Assembly (NCBI RefSeq): GCF_026013475.1
Contig: NZ_JAPDPH010000050.1
Span: 1-38,132, forward strand
Length of the DNA stretch: 38,132 nt
Reading direction: 5' to 3'
Source of the DNA: Micromonospora yasonensis
GTDB lineage: Bacteria; Actinomycetota; Actinomycetes; Mycobacteriales; Micromonosporaceae
Part shown: piece by piece, positions 29,501 through 36,242 of the stretch
How positions within the stretch are numbered: position 1 is the stretch's first letter
Layout: each line of letters begins with the position of its first letter
Notes under the pieces: model-generated
The model's database searches: none
The model's input: only the letters and a program-made list of their open reading frames with translations
Told to the model about the DNA's origin: nothing
Made by a program: the position numbers and the translations under genes

Positions 29501-30122
29501 CCTCGACCGGCTCGCGCTTGCCCTTGAGCCGCAGCGGCCGCAGCGCCCGCCAGGAGGCGACGTGCCGGGTGGCGGCGGAGGTCCGCGCCCCCGCGTAGAC
29601 CGCGCCCACGGCGGCGGCGTCGGCCAGCCGGGCGGCGGTGTTCACCGTGTCGCCGATGACCGTGTACTCGATCGCCGCCTGGATCCCGGCGATGACGTCG
29701 CCGGTGTTCAACCCGACCCGCAGGCCGAGCGGCGCGCCGCCGCCCCGCTCGTCGTCGAGCACCCGGCGGACGGCCCGCTGCATGGAGAGCGCCGCCCGGA
29801 CCGCCCGCTCGGCGTCGTCCTCGTGCGCCACCGGCGCCCCGAAGACCGCCATGATCCCGTCGCCGGTCAGCTTGTCGACGTGCCCGCCGAAGGTCTTGAC
29901 GGCGCCGGCGAGGGCGGCCAGCACCCGGTCGGTGACCGCGCCGACCCGCTCCGGGTCGAGGTCCTCGGACCAGGAGGTGAAGTCGGAGAGGTCGCCGAAA
30001 AGCACGGTGACCACCCGCCGCTCGGCGGTCGGCAGGGTGGCGGCGGCCGGCAGCGCCGCCCCGCAGTTGTGGCAGAACTTCGCCCCCGGGACAGCGAGCG
30101 TGCCGCAGACCGGGCAGGTCAC
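26541..30122 (-). CDS. Class III adenylate cyclase fused to AAA/STAND-like ATPase and TPR repeats
   Basis: 1193 residues from GTG 30122, which overlaps the stop of the MBL gene (GTGA). Domains: zinc ribbon (Cys3, Cys6, Cys17, Cys20); class III cyclase (about 35-215); AAA ATPase with FVGRE (230-234) and Walker A AEAGIGKS (260-267) plus Walker B-like LAIVVDDLHD; then about 500 residues of alpha-helical TPR-like repeats. Cyclase metal ligands Asp44 (FGDLSDFT) and Asp88 (TGDGIMA), purine-specifying Lys84 and Thr154, and transition-state Asn161 and Arg165 are all present, indicating an active enzyme making cAMP. No membrane segment. M. tuberculosis has related cyclase-ATPase fusions (e.g. Rv1358, Rv0386 with LuxR ends); this one lacks a terminal HTH. 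Confidence 0.93.
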   Translation of the reverse strand: MTCPVCGTLAVPGAKFCHNCGAALPAAATLPTAERRVVTVLFGDLSDFTSWSEDLDPERVGAVTDRVLAALAGAVKTFGGHVDKLTGDGIMAVFGAPVAHEDDAERAVRAALSMQRAVRRVLDDERGGGAPLGLRVGLNTGDVIAGIQAAIEYTVIGDTVNTAARLADAAAVGAVYAGARTSAATRHVASWRALRPLRLKGKREPVEAYELLGLLDAPGTRSGLGDEAPFVGRETEIGRVAGRLAEVIDRGEPRVLLMTAEAGIGKSRFAAEVERLAAGYDVGAGRYAAHTGARVLSVRCAAFGERRRLAPLADLVRAAVGLPNDPATALTRPAVEERLRRLGQRLGRLSDDLPPIAVDQLLALLGYGELPAATEHSEWSAAAPPPDAEAVPNAVADLLSALAVEAPLAIVVDDLHDATAETINALGLTLNRLSGPVLVLLLGRPELVRTAGALTRVADAEVHALPPLRGADASRLLTSYLGGGKLPPAEADRLLATAQGNPFYLAELVTLLMERGALTAGPGRGANVGWRLAPGSLGSRLLSRDLAAVLAARIDALPPDARSVLRDAAVVGDTVPAGTLEALREQRVGLAGRPSAVAAVELDRAVEELLQRRMLHRIRTGFAFATPLMREAAYAGVSKAELAERHAALASWAAPESADGTAALPGGFTEAARDDFVAEHVERAAALADAVKLRPDAPARAVAPLGVAALGRAARRALRSGEPALAVEYAERAAELARDGLPLADRVVHARALLQIGRPADALAFAEKIAANAGDAAATRASALLLAGQAHQTLGDADRAERCWQEALQVATAADLPTMRASAMRRLGMADFIAGRLGQASSRLAASYQVSLSAKDPRGQAWSLQNLAWVTTTRGDFAGTDAVLGRAARLFAELKDPYGRAWLRGTTAFARLLAGRLREACRMAQVFLPFGERVGEAWAVGTLRAVEAYATAELGELAEADRGARRAYREFAEIGDDWGQGFALVVRGVVARGLGEPEHAADLLTDALTYAGRTSHPLLTGMAGTLRGFVALDMGDHETAERDARAVLTTVEPHNPQAPAQVAPRVLLAVARLAAGDPATAVGLLAPVATVAASTPSLLFARRQTMARYASALLAHGQREQALDWAQRAMRAPAEDVRSQVIAACVLAEALDACDRRAEALAGAEEAVRLAYATEQRSERAVAEALRAHLATP

Positions 30123-30919
30123 GGCTGCTCCACCCCGAGGTACTCGAGCTGGGCGCGGACCGACCACTCGGCGGCCCACCAGAGCGACCGGTCGACGTCG
30201 GCGTAGACCTTGGCCACCACCTCGGACGCGCTGGTCGCGCCCGCCGCCACCGCCGCCCGCACCTGGTCCAGCCGGGCCCGCCGATGGGCGAGGTAGAACT
30301 CGGCCGCCGCGCCGCAGTCGGCCAGCGCCGGGCCGTGCCCGGGAAGTGCCGGGATCCCCCGGTACGTGGAGAGCAGTTCCAGGCTCGACAGGTAGTCCCC
30401 GAGGTGGCCGTCCGGATGGGCGACCACGGTGGTGCCCCGGCCCAGGATGGTGTCGCCGGTGAGCACGACCCGATCGTCGCCGTGCTCGACCAGGAAGCAG
30501 ACCGAGTCGGCGGTGTGCCCGGGGGTGTTGAGCAGGCGGATCTCCAGCCCGTCGATGCCGAAGTGCTCGCCCGGCTCGGTCAGCGGCTCGCCGCCGATGG
30601 TGTGTGCCGGGTCGGCGGCGAGGACGTGCGCCCCGCCGAGCAGTTCGCTCAGCCGCGGCGCGCCCTCGGTGTGGTCGGGGTGCCCGTGGGTGATCAGCAC
30701 GAACCCGACCGGCCCGTGCGCCGCGATCGCGGCCAGGTGCGCCTCGTCGGCCGGGCCCGGGTCGACCACGACCGCGTGCTCGGCGCCGGGGGCACGCAGC
30801 ACCCAGGTGTTGGTGCCGTCGAGCGTCATCGGCCCCGGGTTCGGCGCGCGCAGCAGCCTCACCCACCCCGGCAGCTCGTCCGCGAGGGCACCCGCCGCCC
30901 CGGTCACATGCCCGCCCAT
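30119..30919 (-). CDS. MBL-fold metallo-hydrolase (LACTB2-like)
   Basis: 266 residues, start ATG 30919; GTG 30907 is an alternative. Metal-binding T-H78-G-H80-P-D82-H83, then a downstream NTPGHTADS histidine, TGDTILGRG and a near C-terminal PGHGP. The architecture (NPGPMTLDGTNTWVL near the start, helical C-terminal domain about 210-266) matches the LACTB2/Rv3677c group, for which ribonuclease activity has been described in animal members; the bacterial substrate is not known. Its stop overlaps the cyclase start. A 120-bp gap with a long palindrome separates it from ridA. Confidence 0.92.
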   Translation of the reverse strand: MGGHVTGAAGALADELPGWVRLLRAPNPGPMTLDGTNTWVLRAPGAEHAVVVDPGPADEAHLAAIAAHGPVGFVLITHGHPDHTEGAPRLSELLGGAHVLAADPAHTIGGEPLTEPGEHFGIDGLEIRLLNTPGHTADSVCFLVEHGDDRVVLTGDTILGRGTTVVAHPDGHLGDYLSSLELLSTYRGIPALPGHGPALADCGAAAEFYLAHRRARLDQVRAAVAAGATSASEVVAKVYADVDRSLWWAAEWSVRAQLEYLGVEQP

Positions 30920-30949
30920 GGCAGCGATCGTACGACCCCGCTCGCCACT

Positions 30950-31029
30950 CCCCGCGATCTTGCAGGTTCCGCCTGTGATTTGTGGTCGTTCACGGCTTTC
31001 GCCGGGGCGGTACCGGCAAGATCGCGGGG
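30950..31029. repeat. 80-bp intergenic palindrome (14-bp perfect terminal arms)
   Basis: The left arm CCCCGCGATCTTGC (30950-30963) and right arm GCAAGATCGCGGGG (31016-31029) are exact reverse complements, 52 bp apart. The interior is richer in T and A than the genome and has no T-run. It fills most of the gap between ridA and the MBL gene. MITE-like or REP-like dispersed palindromes with GATCTTGC arms are, as I recall, common in Micromonosporaceae. It could also reduce read-through in this operon. Confidence 0.7.
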
Positions 31030-31039
31030 CGGCGGCGGA

Positions 31040-31501
31040 TCAGGCCACCTCGACGATGACCTCGACCTCGACGGGCGCGTCGAGCGGCAGCTCGGCCACC
31101 CCGACCGCGCTGCGGGCGTGCCGGCCGGCCTCGCCGAAGACGGCGCCGAACAGGTCGGAGGCCCCGTTGATCACCCCCGGCTGGCCGGTGAAGCCCGGCG
31201 CGCTGGCCACGAAGCCGGTCAGCTTCACGACCTTGACCACGTTCTCGAGGCCGACCAGCGAGTCGATCGCGGCGAGCGCGTTCAGGGCGCACCGCTGGGC
31301 CAGGTCCTTCGCCTGCTCGGCGGAGACGCCGTTGCCGACCTTGCCGGTGGCGAGCAGCTTGCCCTCGGCCATGGGGAGCTGGCCGGAGACGTAGACGTGC
31401 TGCCCGGACTGGACGGCCGGCACGTAGCTGGCCACCGGCGGCACCACCTCGGGCAGGGTCAGGCCCAGCTCGGCGAGCTTCGCGTGCGGTCCGTTGCTCA
31501 T
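31040..31501 (-). CDS. RidA-family protein
   Basis: 153 residues from ATG 31501. RidA proteins deaminate reactive enamine/imine intermediates; this longer type carries VYVSGQLPMAEGKLLATGKV and the conserved Arg130 in HARSAVGVAELP that binds the substrate carboxylate in active members. The ending VEVEVIVEVA is typical of the fold. The DUF4177 gene ends 4 bp upstream on the same strand, so they form one transcript. The arrangement equals Rv3678c in M. tuberculosis. Confidence 0.93.
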   Translation of the reverse strand: MSNGPHAKLAELGLTLPEVVPPVASYVPAVQSGQHVYVSGQLPMAEGKLLATGKVGNGVSAEQAKDLAQRCALNALAAIDSLVGLENVVKVVKLTGFVASAPGFTGQPGVINGASDLFGAVFGEAGRHARSAVGVAELPLDAPVEVEVIVEVA

Positions 31502-31505
31502 GCCC

Positions 31506-31661
31506 TCAGCCCTTCGGGCGCTTGAGGTAGGCGACGAGCTGCTCCGGGTTGGGGCCGGGAACCACGGAGACCAGTTCCCAGCCGTCCTCGCCCCAGTTGT
31601 CGAGGATCTGCTTGGTCGCGTGGACCAGCAGCGGGACCGTGGCGTATTCCCACTTCTGCAT
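31506..31661 (-). CDS. DUF4177-type small protein
   Basis: 51 residues: MQKWEYATVPLLVHATKQIL, then DNWGEDGWELVSVVPGPNPE. The W-E-Y-x-T beginning and D-G-W-E-L-V centre are the DUF4177 hallmark. I chose ATG 31661, with GGGAG about 9 nt upstream; an in-frame extension to 31703 is unlikely as the family is about 50 residues. It lies immediately upstream of ridA, as the small Rv3678A gene does in M. tuberculosis. Function unknown. Confidence 0.88.
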   Translation of the reverse strand: MQKWEYATVPLLVHATKQILDNWGEDGWELVSVVPGPNPEQLVAYLKRPKG

Positions 31662-31722
31662 GGAGGAAGGCTCCCTTGCCTGGCATGTACTTTGGTCAGG
31701 CACAGCCTACGGTCCGGCGGAA
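31662..31722. promoter_or_regulatory. Promoter gap upstream of the DUF4177-ridA-MBL-cyclase operon
   Basis: Sixty-one bases between two minus-strand genes. An inverted pair TGCCTG (about 31678-31683) and CAGGCA (about 31697-31702) encloses a TA-richer centre containing CATGTACTTTGGT. This is the most likely place for the promoter or operator of the operon. No exact boxes assigned. Confidence 0.35.
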
Positions 31723-32163
31723 CTACCGGGACGCGGGACGCTGCTCCGGGGCGGGCGGTTCGCCGCAGGGCCCCTCGTGGTCGTACCGCTGTGGGCACCG
31801 GGTGCGGTCGGCCAACAGGAGGTCGCAGAAGACCCGGTGCCGGTTGTTCTGGTCGTCGGCGGTGGACACGGTGGTCTCGCCGGCGTCCAGTTCGCCGAGG
31901 AAGCCCAGCGAGGTGGCCACGGTGCCGGCCAGCGCGGTGGCCGCCGCCAGGTCGGAGACCCGGACCGGCAGGTGGATGACGTATCCCGGCGCCTCGTCGT
32001 CCCGGCTGGCGGGGCGGATCAGCCTGCGGAGCACCTCGACCGGCTGGCGGTACGGCCACTCGTTGCCCGACGGCCCCGTGCCGGGCCCCTCGTCCGCACC
32101 GGGTCGCCCCGCCCGCTCACCGGTCGCGAACTGGACTCGAGGGATGTTCTCCGCGTCGCGCAT
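31723..32163 (-). CDS. Hypothetical protein with C-terminal Cys/His cluster
   Basis: 146 residues from ATG 32163, chosen because GGAGG lies 6 nt upstream; the open frame continues to 32295 with weaker starts. The centre (YVIHLPVRVSDLAAATALAGTVATSLGFLGELDAG) looks like a helix-strand domain. The C-terminus VFCDLLLADRTRCPQRYDHE with GPCG after it has three Cys and a His, a possible small zinc site. No family recognised. Position between the RidA operon and the divergent GGYPP-repeat protein gives no functional clue. Confidence 0.7.
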   Translation of the reverse strand: MRDAENIPRVQFATGERAGRPGADEGPGTGPSGNEWPYRQPVEVLRRLIRPASRDDEAPGYVIHLPVRVSDLAAATALAGTVATSLGFLGELDAGETTVSTADDQNNRHRVFCDLLLADRTRCPQRYDHEGPCGEPPAPEQRPASR

Positions 32164-32511
32164 GTCCTGCCTCCGGGCGTCGTACCTGATCAAAGTCATC
32201 ACATCCGGCTCGGCCCACTGCTCCGTCCGGCCCGCGTCGCGACGAACGTAGGACCTGCCGGAAGTCCCGGCAACGGGACGCGCATATCCGATCACGTCCA
32301 GTCACATATGCGACACACCTCTCGTCCGGAAGGCGACGGCCTCTTCACGTTCTGCCGGACTCGCGGCACCCACCCGCGTACGCGGGGCTGGCAAGTCGGC
32401 CATCGACCGCTACCCTTCCGGTCTGGACGGGCGACCCCGCTCGCCCGCCGTGCTGGATCACGCGTCCACCGCCTTCGGGCGGCGACGACGCCGCACCCCG
32501 GGGGGGAAGAG
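32164..32511. promoter_or_regulatory. 348-bp divergent intergenic region
   Basis: Holds the promoters of two divergent hypothetical genes. For the rightward gene I see -35 CTGGCA (32388-32393), a 17-bp spacer and -10 TACCCT (32411-32416), followed by a leader of about 90 bases ending in GGGGGGAAGAG before the ATG. Near 32295-32320 is an AT-richer patch (CATATGCGACACACC). Nothing else of note. Confidence 0.5.
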
Positions 32512-33240
32512 ATGACCCAACCACCCATCGGCGGTGCCGCCGCGCCCGGTGGCCCGTCGCCCGCGCAGCCGCCGTTCGGCGCCACGCCGATGCCCGGGGC
32601 GTTCCCGCCGCCGGGGCCCGGGGCGCCCCCGCAGCCGGTGCCCGGGGGCTACCCGCCCGGACCCGGCGGCTACCCGCCGCCCGGACCCGGGGGCTACCCG
32701 CCGCCAGCGTCGGGGGGCTACCCGCCGGCCGGACTCGGGGGCTACCCGCCGCCGGGGCCCGGAGGCTACCCGCCGAACCAGCAGCCGCCGGCCCCCAAGA
32801 AGCGGCGCGGCCTGCTGATCGCCTCGATCGTGCTGGCCGCGGCGGTGCTGCTCTGCGGCGGTGGCGGCACGGCCGCGTTCCTCACCCTGCGTAACGCCGA
32901 GGACGGCCAGGGCGCCAAGGAGCCGTCGGTCGCGGTGGAGGGCTTCCTCACCGCCGTCTACAAGGACCGGGACGCCCGGAAGGCGGCCACCTTCGTCTGC
33001 TCCGCCTCGCGTGACGACAAGAAGATCGCCGCCAAGGTCGCCGAGGTGCAGAAGTACGCCACGCAGTACCAGAACCCACGGTTCCGCTGGACCAGCCCGA
33101 AGGTGGACAACCAGACCGGCGACCGGGCGACCGTGACCACCCGGGTCACCATGACCACCTCCGACGAGAAGGTGGCCGACCAGGACCTGCGCTTCACGGT
33201 GGTGCAGAAGACGGGTTGGTGGGTCTGCGAGGTCGCCTGA
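32512..33240 (+). CDS. Membrane-anchored protein with GGYPP repeats
   Basis: 242 residues from ATG 32512 (GGGGGGAAGAG upstream). Residues 1-95 are a Pro/Gly-rich cytoplasmic region with six GGYPP units. A basic stop (KKRR) precedes one membrane helix (about 100-123, LLIASIVLAAAVLLCGGGG). The external domain of about 115 residues looks like a DUF4878/NTF2-like lipoprotein-type domain, VEGFLTAVYKDRDARKAATF to the end, with Cys residues in FVC and WWVC that may form a disulfide. Proteins of this plan are common in actinobacteria without a known role. Confidence 0.85.
   Translation: MTQPPIGGAAAPGGPSPAQPPFGATPMPGAFPPPGPGAPPQPVPGGYPPGPGGYPPPGPGGYPPPASGGYPPAGLGGYPPPGPGGYPPNQQPPAPKKRRGLLIASIVLAAAVLLCGGGGTAAFLTLRNAEDGQGAKEPSVAVEGFLTAVYKDRDARKAATFVCSASRDDKKIAAKVAEVQKYATQYQNPRFRWTSPKVDNQTGDRATVTTRVTMTTSDEKVADQDLRFTVVQKTGWWVCEVA
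32643..32776 (+). repeat. Tandem GGYPP-coding repeats
   Basis: Six imperfect units of 18-24 bp each encode GGYPP followed by P/G/A variations (PGPGGYPPPGPGGYPPPASG and onward). The DNA is a short tandem repeat rich in GGGGGCTACCCGCC-type words and may vary in copy number between strains. Confidence 0.85.
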
Positions 33241-33308
33241 CCCCGATGGCCGGATGGGAGCCGGCCTCGCCTCCACCGCCCATCCCGCGCGGGCTCTAAG
33301 CTCGACGA

Positions 33309-34286
33309 GTGGCAGCAGCTGAGCAGCCGGTCGAGCCGGCCGGCACCGGGTGGCCGGCCCGCCTGCACGTGGTGACCGGCAAGGGCGGCACGGGCAAGAC
33401 CAGCGTCGCCGCAGCGCTGGCCCTCGGGCTGGCCGCCGGCGGCCGGCGCACCCTGCTGGTCGAGGTGGAGGGGCGGCAGGGCATCGCCCAGCTCTTCGGC
33501 ACCGACCCGCTGCCGTACGAGGAGCGGCACCTGACCGACGCCCCGGGTGGCGGCGAGGTACGCGCCCTCGCGGTGGACGCCGAGGAGGCGCTCCTCGAGT
33601 ACCTGGACATGTTCTACAAGCTGGGCGCGGCCGGCCGGGCGCTGCGCAAGTTCGGCGCGATCGACTTCGCCACCACCATCGCCCCGGGCCTGCGGGACGT
33701 GCTGCTCACCGGCAAGGTCAAGGAGGCCACCACCCGCACCAACGGCCAGCGCCGAACGTACGACGCGGTGGTGCTGGACGCCCCGCCGACCGGGCGGATC
33801 GGCCGTTTCCTCAACGTCACGGCGGAGACCGCCCGGCTGGCCAAGGTCGGCCCGATCAAGACCCAGAGCGAGGGGGTCTCCGTGCTGCTCCGCTCGCCGA
33901 TCACGGCCGTGCACGTGGTGACCCTGCTGGAGGAGATGCCGGTCCAGGAGACGGTCGACGCGATCGCGGAGCTGACCCAGCTGGGCTTCCCGGTCGGGCG
34001 GGTGATCGTCAACGGGGCCCGGCCCCCGGTGCCGGCCGGCCGCGCGGTGACCGCGGCCGAGCTGAAGCGGGGGCTGTCCGCCGCCGGGCTGCCGGCCGAC
34101 GGCCGGACCGTCGCGGGGCTGGTCGAGGAGGCCCGGGACCAGCAGGTACGCCGGGAGCTGGAGGACTCGCTCCGGGCCGACCTGGTGGAGCTGGGCCTGC
34201 CGCTGACCGAGCTGCCGCTGCTCCCCGAGGGAGTGGACCGGGCGGGGCTGGAGACGCTGGCCGCGGCGCTCGTCCGGGCGGATTGA
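33309..34286 (+). CDS. ArsA/Get3-like ATPase, first of a pair
   Basis: 325 residues from GTG 33309. Deviant Walker A G24-K-G-G-T-G-K-T31, and switch segment DAPPTGRIGRFL. The sequence LLVEVEGRQGIAQLFGTDPLPYEE and LEYLDMFYKLG ... FATTIAPGLRDVLLTGKVKE closely follow M. tuberculosis Rv3679. The mycobacterial pair Rv3679/Rv3680 forms a complex related to eukaryotic Get3; no arsenite operon is present here, so arsenic transport is unlikely. The partner gene starts 57 bp downstream. Confidence 0.93.
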   Translation: MAAAEQPVEPAGTGWPARLHVVTGKGGTGKTSVAAALALGLAAGGRRTLLVEVEGRQGIAQLFGTDPLPYEERHLTDAPGGGEVRALAVDAEEALLEYLDMFYKLGAAGRALRKFGAIDFATTIAPGLRDVLLTGKVKEATTRTNGQRRTYDAVVLDAPPTGRIGRFLNVTAETARLAKVGPIKTQSEGVSVLLRSPITAVHVVTLLEEMPVQETVDAIAELTQLGFPVGRVIVNGARPPVPAGRAVTAAELKRGLSAAGLPADGRTVAGLVEEARDQQVRRELEDSLRADLVELGLPLTELPLLPEGVDRAGLETLAAALVRAD

Positions 34287-34343
34287 CTCACACCTGCGGC
34301 CGGCCCGGAGCAGAGACACCCCGCAGACCGATACGCTCGATTG

Positions 34344-35492
34344 GTGCCTTCCGAAGACGCGGCGCCACCGCTGGACGTCGACCAGATCCTCGCCGATCCG
34401 GGCGTGCGGATCGTGGTCTGCTGCGGGGCCGGCGGAGTGGGCAAGACGACCACCGCGGCCGCGTTGGCGCTGCGGGCGGCCGAGCGGCACGGCCGGCGGA
34501 CGGTGGTGCTCACCATCGACCCGGCCCGCCGGCTGGCCCAGTCGCTCGGCCTGACCGAGCTGGACAACACCCCGCGGCGGGTCAAGGGCATCGACGTCGA
34601 GGCCAGCGGCGGTGAGCTGCACGCCATGATGCTGGACATGAAGCGCACCTTCGACGACGTGGTGCTCCAGCACACCGATCCGGCGAAGGCGGCGGAGATC
34701 TTCGCCAACCCCTTCTACCAGGCCATGAGCTCGACCTTCGCCGGCACCCAGGAATACATGGCGATGGAGAAGCTGGGCCAGCTGCACGCCCGCGGCGAGT
34801 GGGACCTGATCGTCGTGGACACTCCGCCGTCCCGCTCGGCCCTGGACTTCCTGGACGCGCCGGCCCGGCTCTCCCGCTTCCTCGACGGCCGGATGCTGCG
34901 GCTGCTGCTGGCCCCGGCCCGCACCGGGGGGCGGAGCATGTTCAGCTTCGTGACCGCCGGCTTCGGGATGTTCTCGAAGGCCGTGCAGAAGGTGATCGGC
35001 GCGCAACTGCTCACTGACCTGTCCGGCTTCGTCGCCGCGCTGGACTCGATGTTCGGCGGCTTCCGGCAGCGGGCCGAGCAGACGTACCGGATCCTGCAGG
35101 CGCGGGAGACGGCGTTCCTGCTGGTCGCGGCGCCGGAGCCGGACGCGGTCCGGGAGGCGGCGTACTTCGCCGGGCGGCTGCGGGAGGAGCGCATGCCGCT
35201 GGCCGGCCTGGTGCTCAACCGGGTGCACGAGCCGGCGGTGCCGCGGTTGACCGCCGCCGACAGCCTGGCCGCCGCCGAGCGGCTGGCCGTCGAGGGCGGG
35301 CACGAGGGCACGGTCGAGGTGCTGCGGGCCCACGCCACGCTGGCCCAGCAGGCGGTACGCGAGCGGCGGGTGGCGGCCCAGTTCACCGAGGCCTTCCCGA
35401 CGGTGCCGACGGTGTCGGTGACGGCGCAGCCCGCCGACGTGCACGACGTCGACGGGCTACGGACCATCGGCGAGGCGATCAGCCGGCGGTGA
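34344..35492 (+). CDS. ArsA/Get3-like ATPase, second of a pair
   Basis: 382 residues; GTG 34344 preferred over the adjacent in-frame TTG 34341. Walker A G28-A-G-G-V-G-K-T35, TIDPARRLAQSLGL and VVDTPPSRSALDFLDAP (switch regions) match Rv3680. A Met-rich helical segment (FSFVTAGFGMFSKAVQKVIG) could be the hydrophobic groove used for client or partner binding. It converges with the whiB gene, with only 22 bp between stops. Confidence 0.93.
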   Translation: MPSEDAAPPLDVDQILADPGVRIVVCCGAGGVGKTTTAAALALRAAERHGRRTVVLTIDPARRLAQSLGLTELDNTPRRVKGIDVEASGGELHAMMLDMKRTFDDVVLQHTDPAKAAEIFANPFYQAMSSTFAGTQEYMAMEKLGQLHARGEWDLIVVDTPPSRSALDFLDAPARLSRFLDGRMLRLLLAPARTGGRSMFSFVTAGFGMFSKAVQKVIGAQLLTDLSGFVAALDSMFGGFRQRAEQTYRILQARETAFLLVAAPEPDAVREAAYFAGRLREERMPLAGLVLNRVHEPAVPRLTAADSLAAAERLAVEGGHEGTVEVLRAHATLAQQAVRERRVAAQFTEAFPTVPTVSVTAQPADVHDVDGLRTIGEAISRR

Positions 35493-35514
35493 GGCGCGGC
35501 GACCGACGCGACGA

Positions 35515-35835
35515 TCAGTTGGCGGTGGTCACCAGGACCTTGTCCTTGCCGGCCTTCTCCTTGGCGTTCTTCTTCATGGCGGCCTCGAACATCTTGCGCC
35601 AGCTGGTCACCTGCGGGTGACGGCGCAGCAACGCCCGGCGCTCGCGTTCGGTCATGCCACCCCACACCCCGAACTCGATCCGGTTGTCGAGCGCGTCGGC
35701 CAGGCACTCGTACCGAACTGGGCAGCTCCGGCAGATCCTCTTCGCCACGTTCTGTTCGGCGCCTTGTACGAACAACGCGTCCGGGTCCCCGTTCTGACAT
35801 GCCGCCAGTGACGGCCAGTCAGTGATCATGCCCAT
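35515..35835 (-). CDS. WhiB-family iron-sulfur regulator (WhiB4-like)
   Basis: 106 residues. Start ATG 35835 chosen from GGGGGGA 9 nt upstream; GTG 35843 and ATG 35829 are possible. The 4Fe-4S ligands are Cys13, Cys35-x2-Cys38 and Cys44, followed by the WhiB turn GVWGG (56-60) and a basic C-terminus (MKKNAKEKAGKDK) for DNA binding. Sequence DALDNRIEFGVWGGMTERER and the neighbours ArsA-ArsA and PonA2 identify it with WhiB4 (Rv3681c), a redox sensor in M. tuberculosis. Confidence 0.93.
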   Translation of the reverse strand: MGMITDWPSLAACQNGDPDALFVQGAEQNVAKRICRSCPVRYECLADALDNRIEFGVWGGMTERERRALLRRHPQVTSWRKMFEAAMKKNAKEKAGKDKVLVTTAN

Positions 35836-36242
35836 CTGTACACGTCCCCCCTTGCAGTACCTACCGACTTCGCGCGACCAGCCGTCGAATTTCGACCCCC
35901 CGGTCATCCGGCCGGCCTCCCCAAGGGCGGCACGGACGACGTGTGGCTCTGTCGCCGCTCACCATCATGCTGTGTAGTCGACCGATTACGCAACGTTGTC
36001 GGCTAAATCCATCATTCCGGACACTCCCGGCTTCCCGGGCTTTCGCCCGCCCGTCTACCCGGCCCGAGTACGTGAAAACGCTGCGCGGCTCCCCCGTTCG
36101 GAGGAGACTTTCGCCAGGTTTCACGCAACCACGCACCAGGGCTCGTGCGTTTAGCACAACGAGGCCGGCGCGCGCCGGAAATGGGGAAACTTCCCCGCGC
36201 GCCCCTCGTTCCCTACTCGCGTACCCTGTCGAGGTGACCTGG
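35836..36242. promoter_or_regulatory. 407-bp divergent whiB/PBP intergenic region
   Basis: No gene seen. A less GC-rich stretch at about 35960-36020 (GTCGACCGATTACGCAACG) probably holds the whiB promoter. On the PBP side are two palindromes, CCGGCGCGCGCCGG (36167-36180, perfect) and GGGGAAACTTCCCC (36183-36196, 6-bp arms). TACCCT (36222-36227) could be a -10; its expected start point is near 36234. Confidence 0.5.

Noticed and set aside
24564..30206. A very long plus-strand open frame of 1880 codons across the kinase, membrane-protein and cyclase genes
   Set aside because: Its translation is low-complexity Arg/Gly/Pro/His-rich, without domains, and lies opposite genes with clear motifs. Such antisense frames are an artefact of high GC.
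30973..31004. TGTGATTTGTGG...TTCACG as a possible Crp site
   Set aside because: Half-site spacing does not match TGTGA-N6-TCACA, and the segment is the interior of the 80-bp palindrome.
33309..35492. Arsenite efflux role for the two ArsA-like ATPases
   Set aside because: No arsB, arsC, arsR or arsD nearby; the sequences and context match the mycobacterial Rv3679/Rv3680 Get3-like pair instead.
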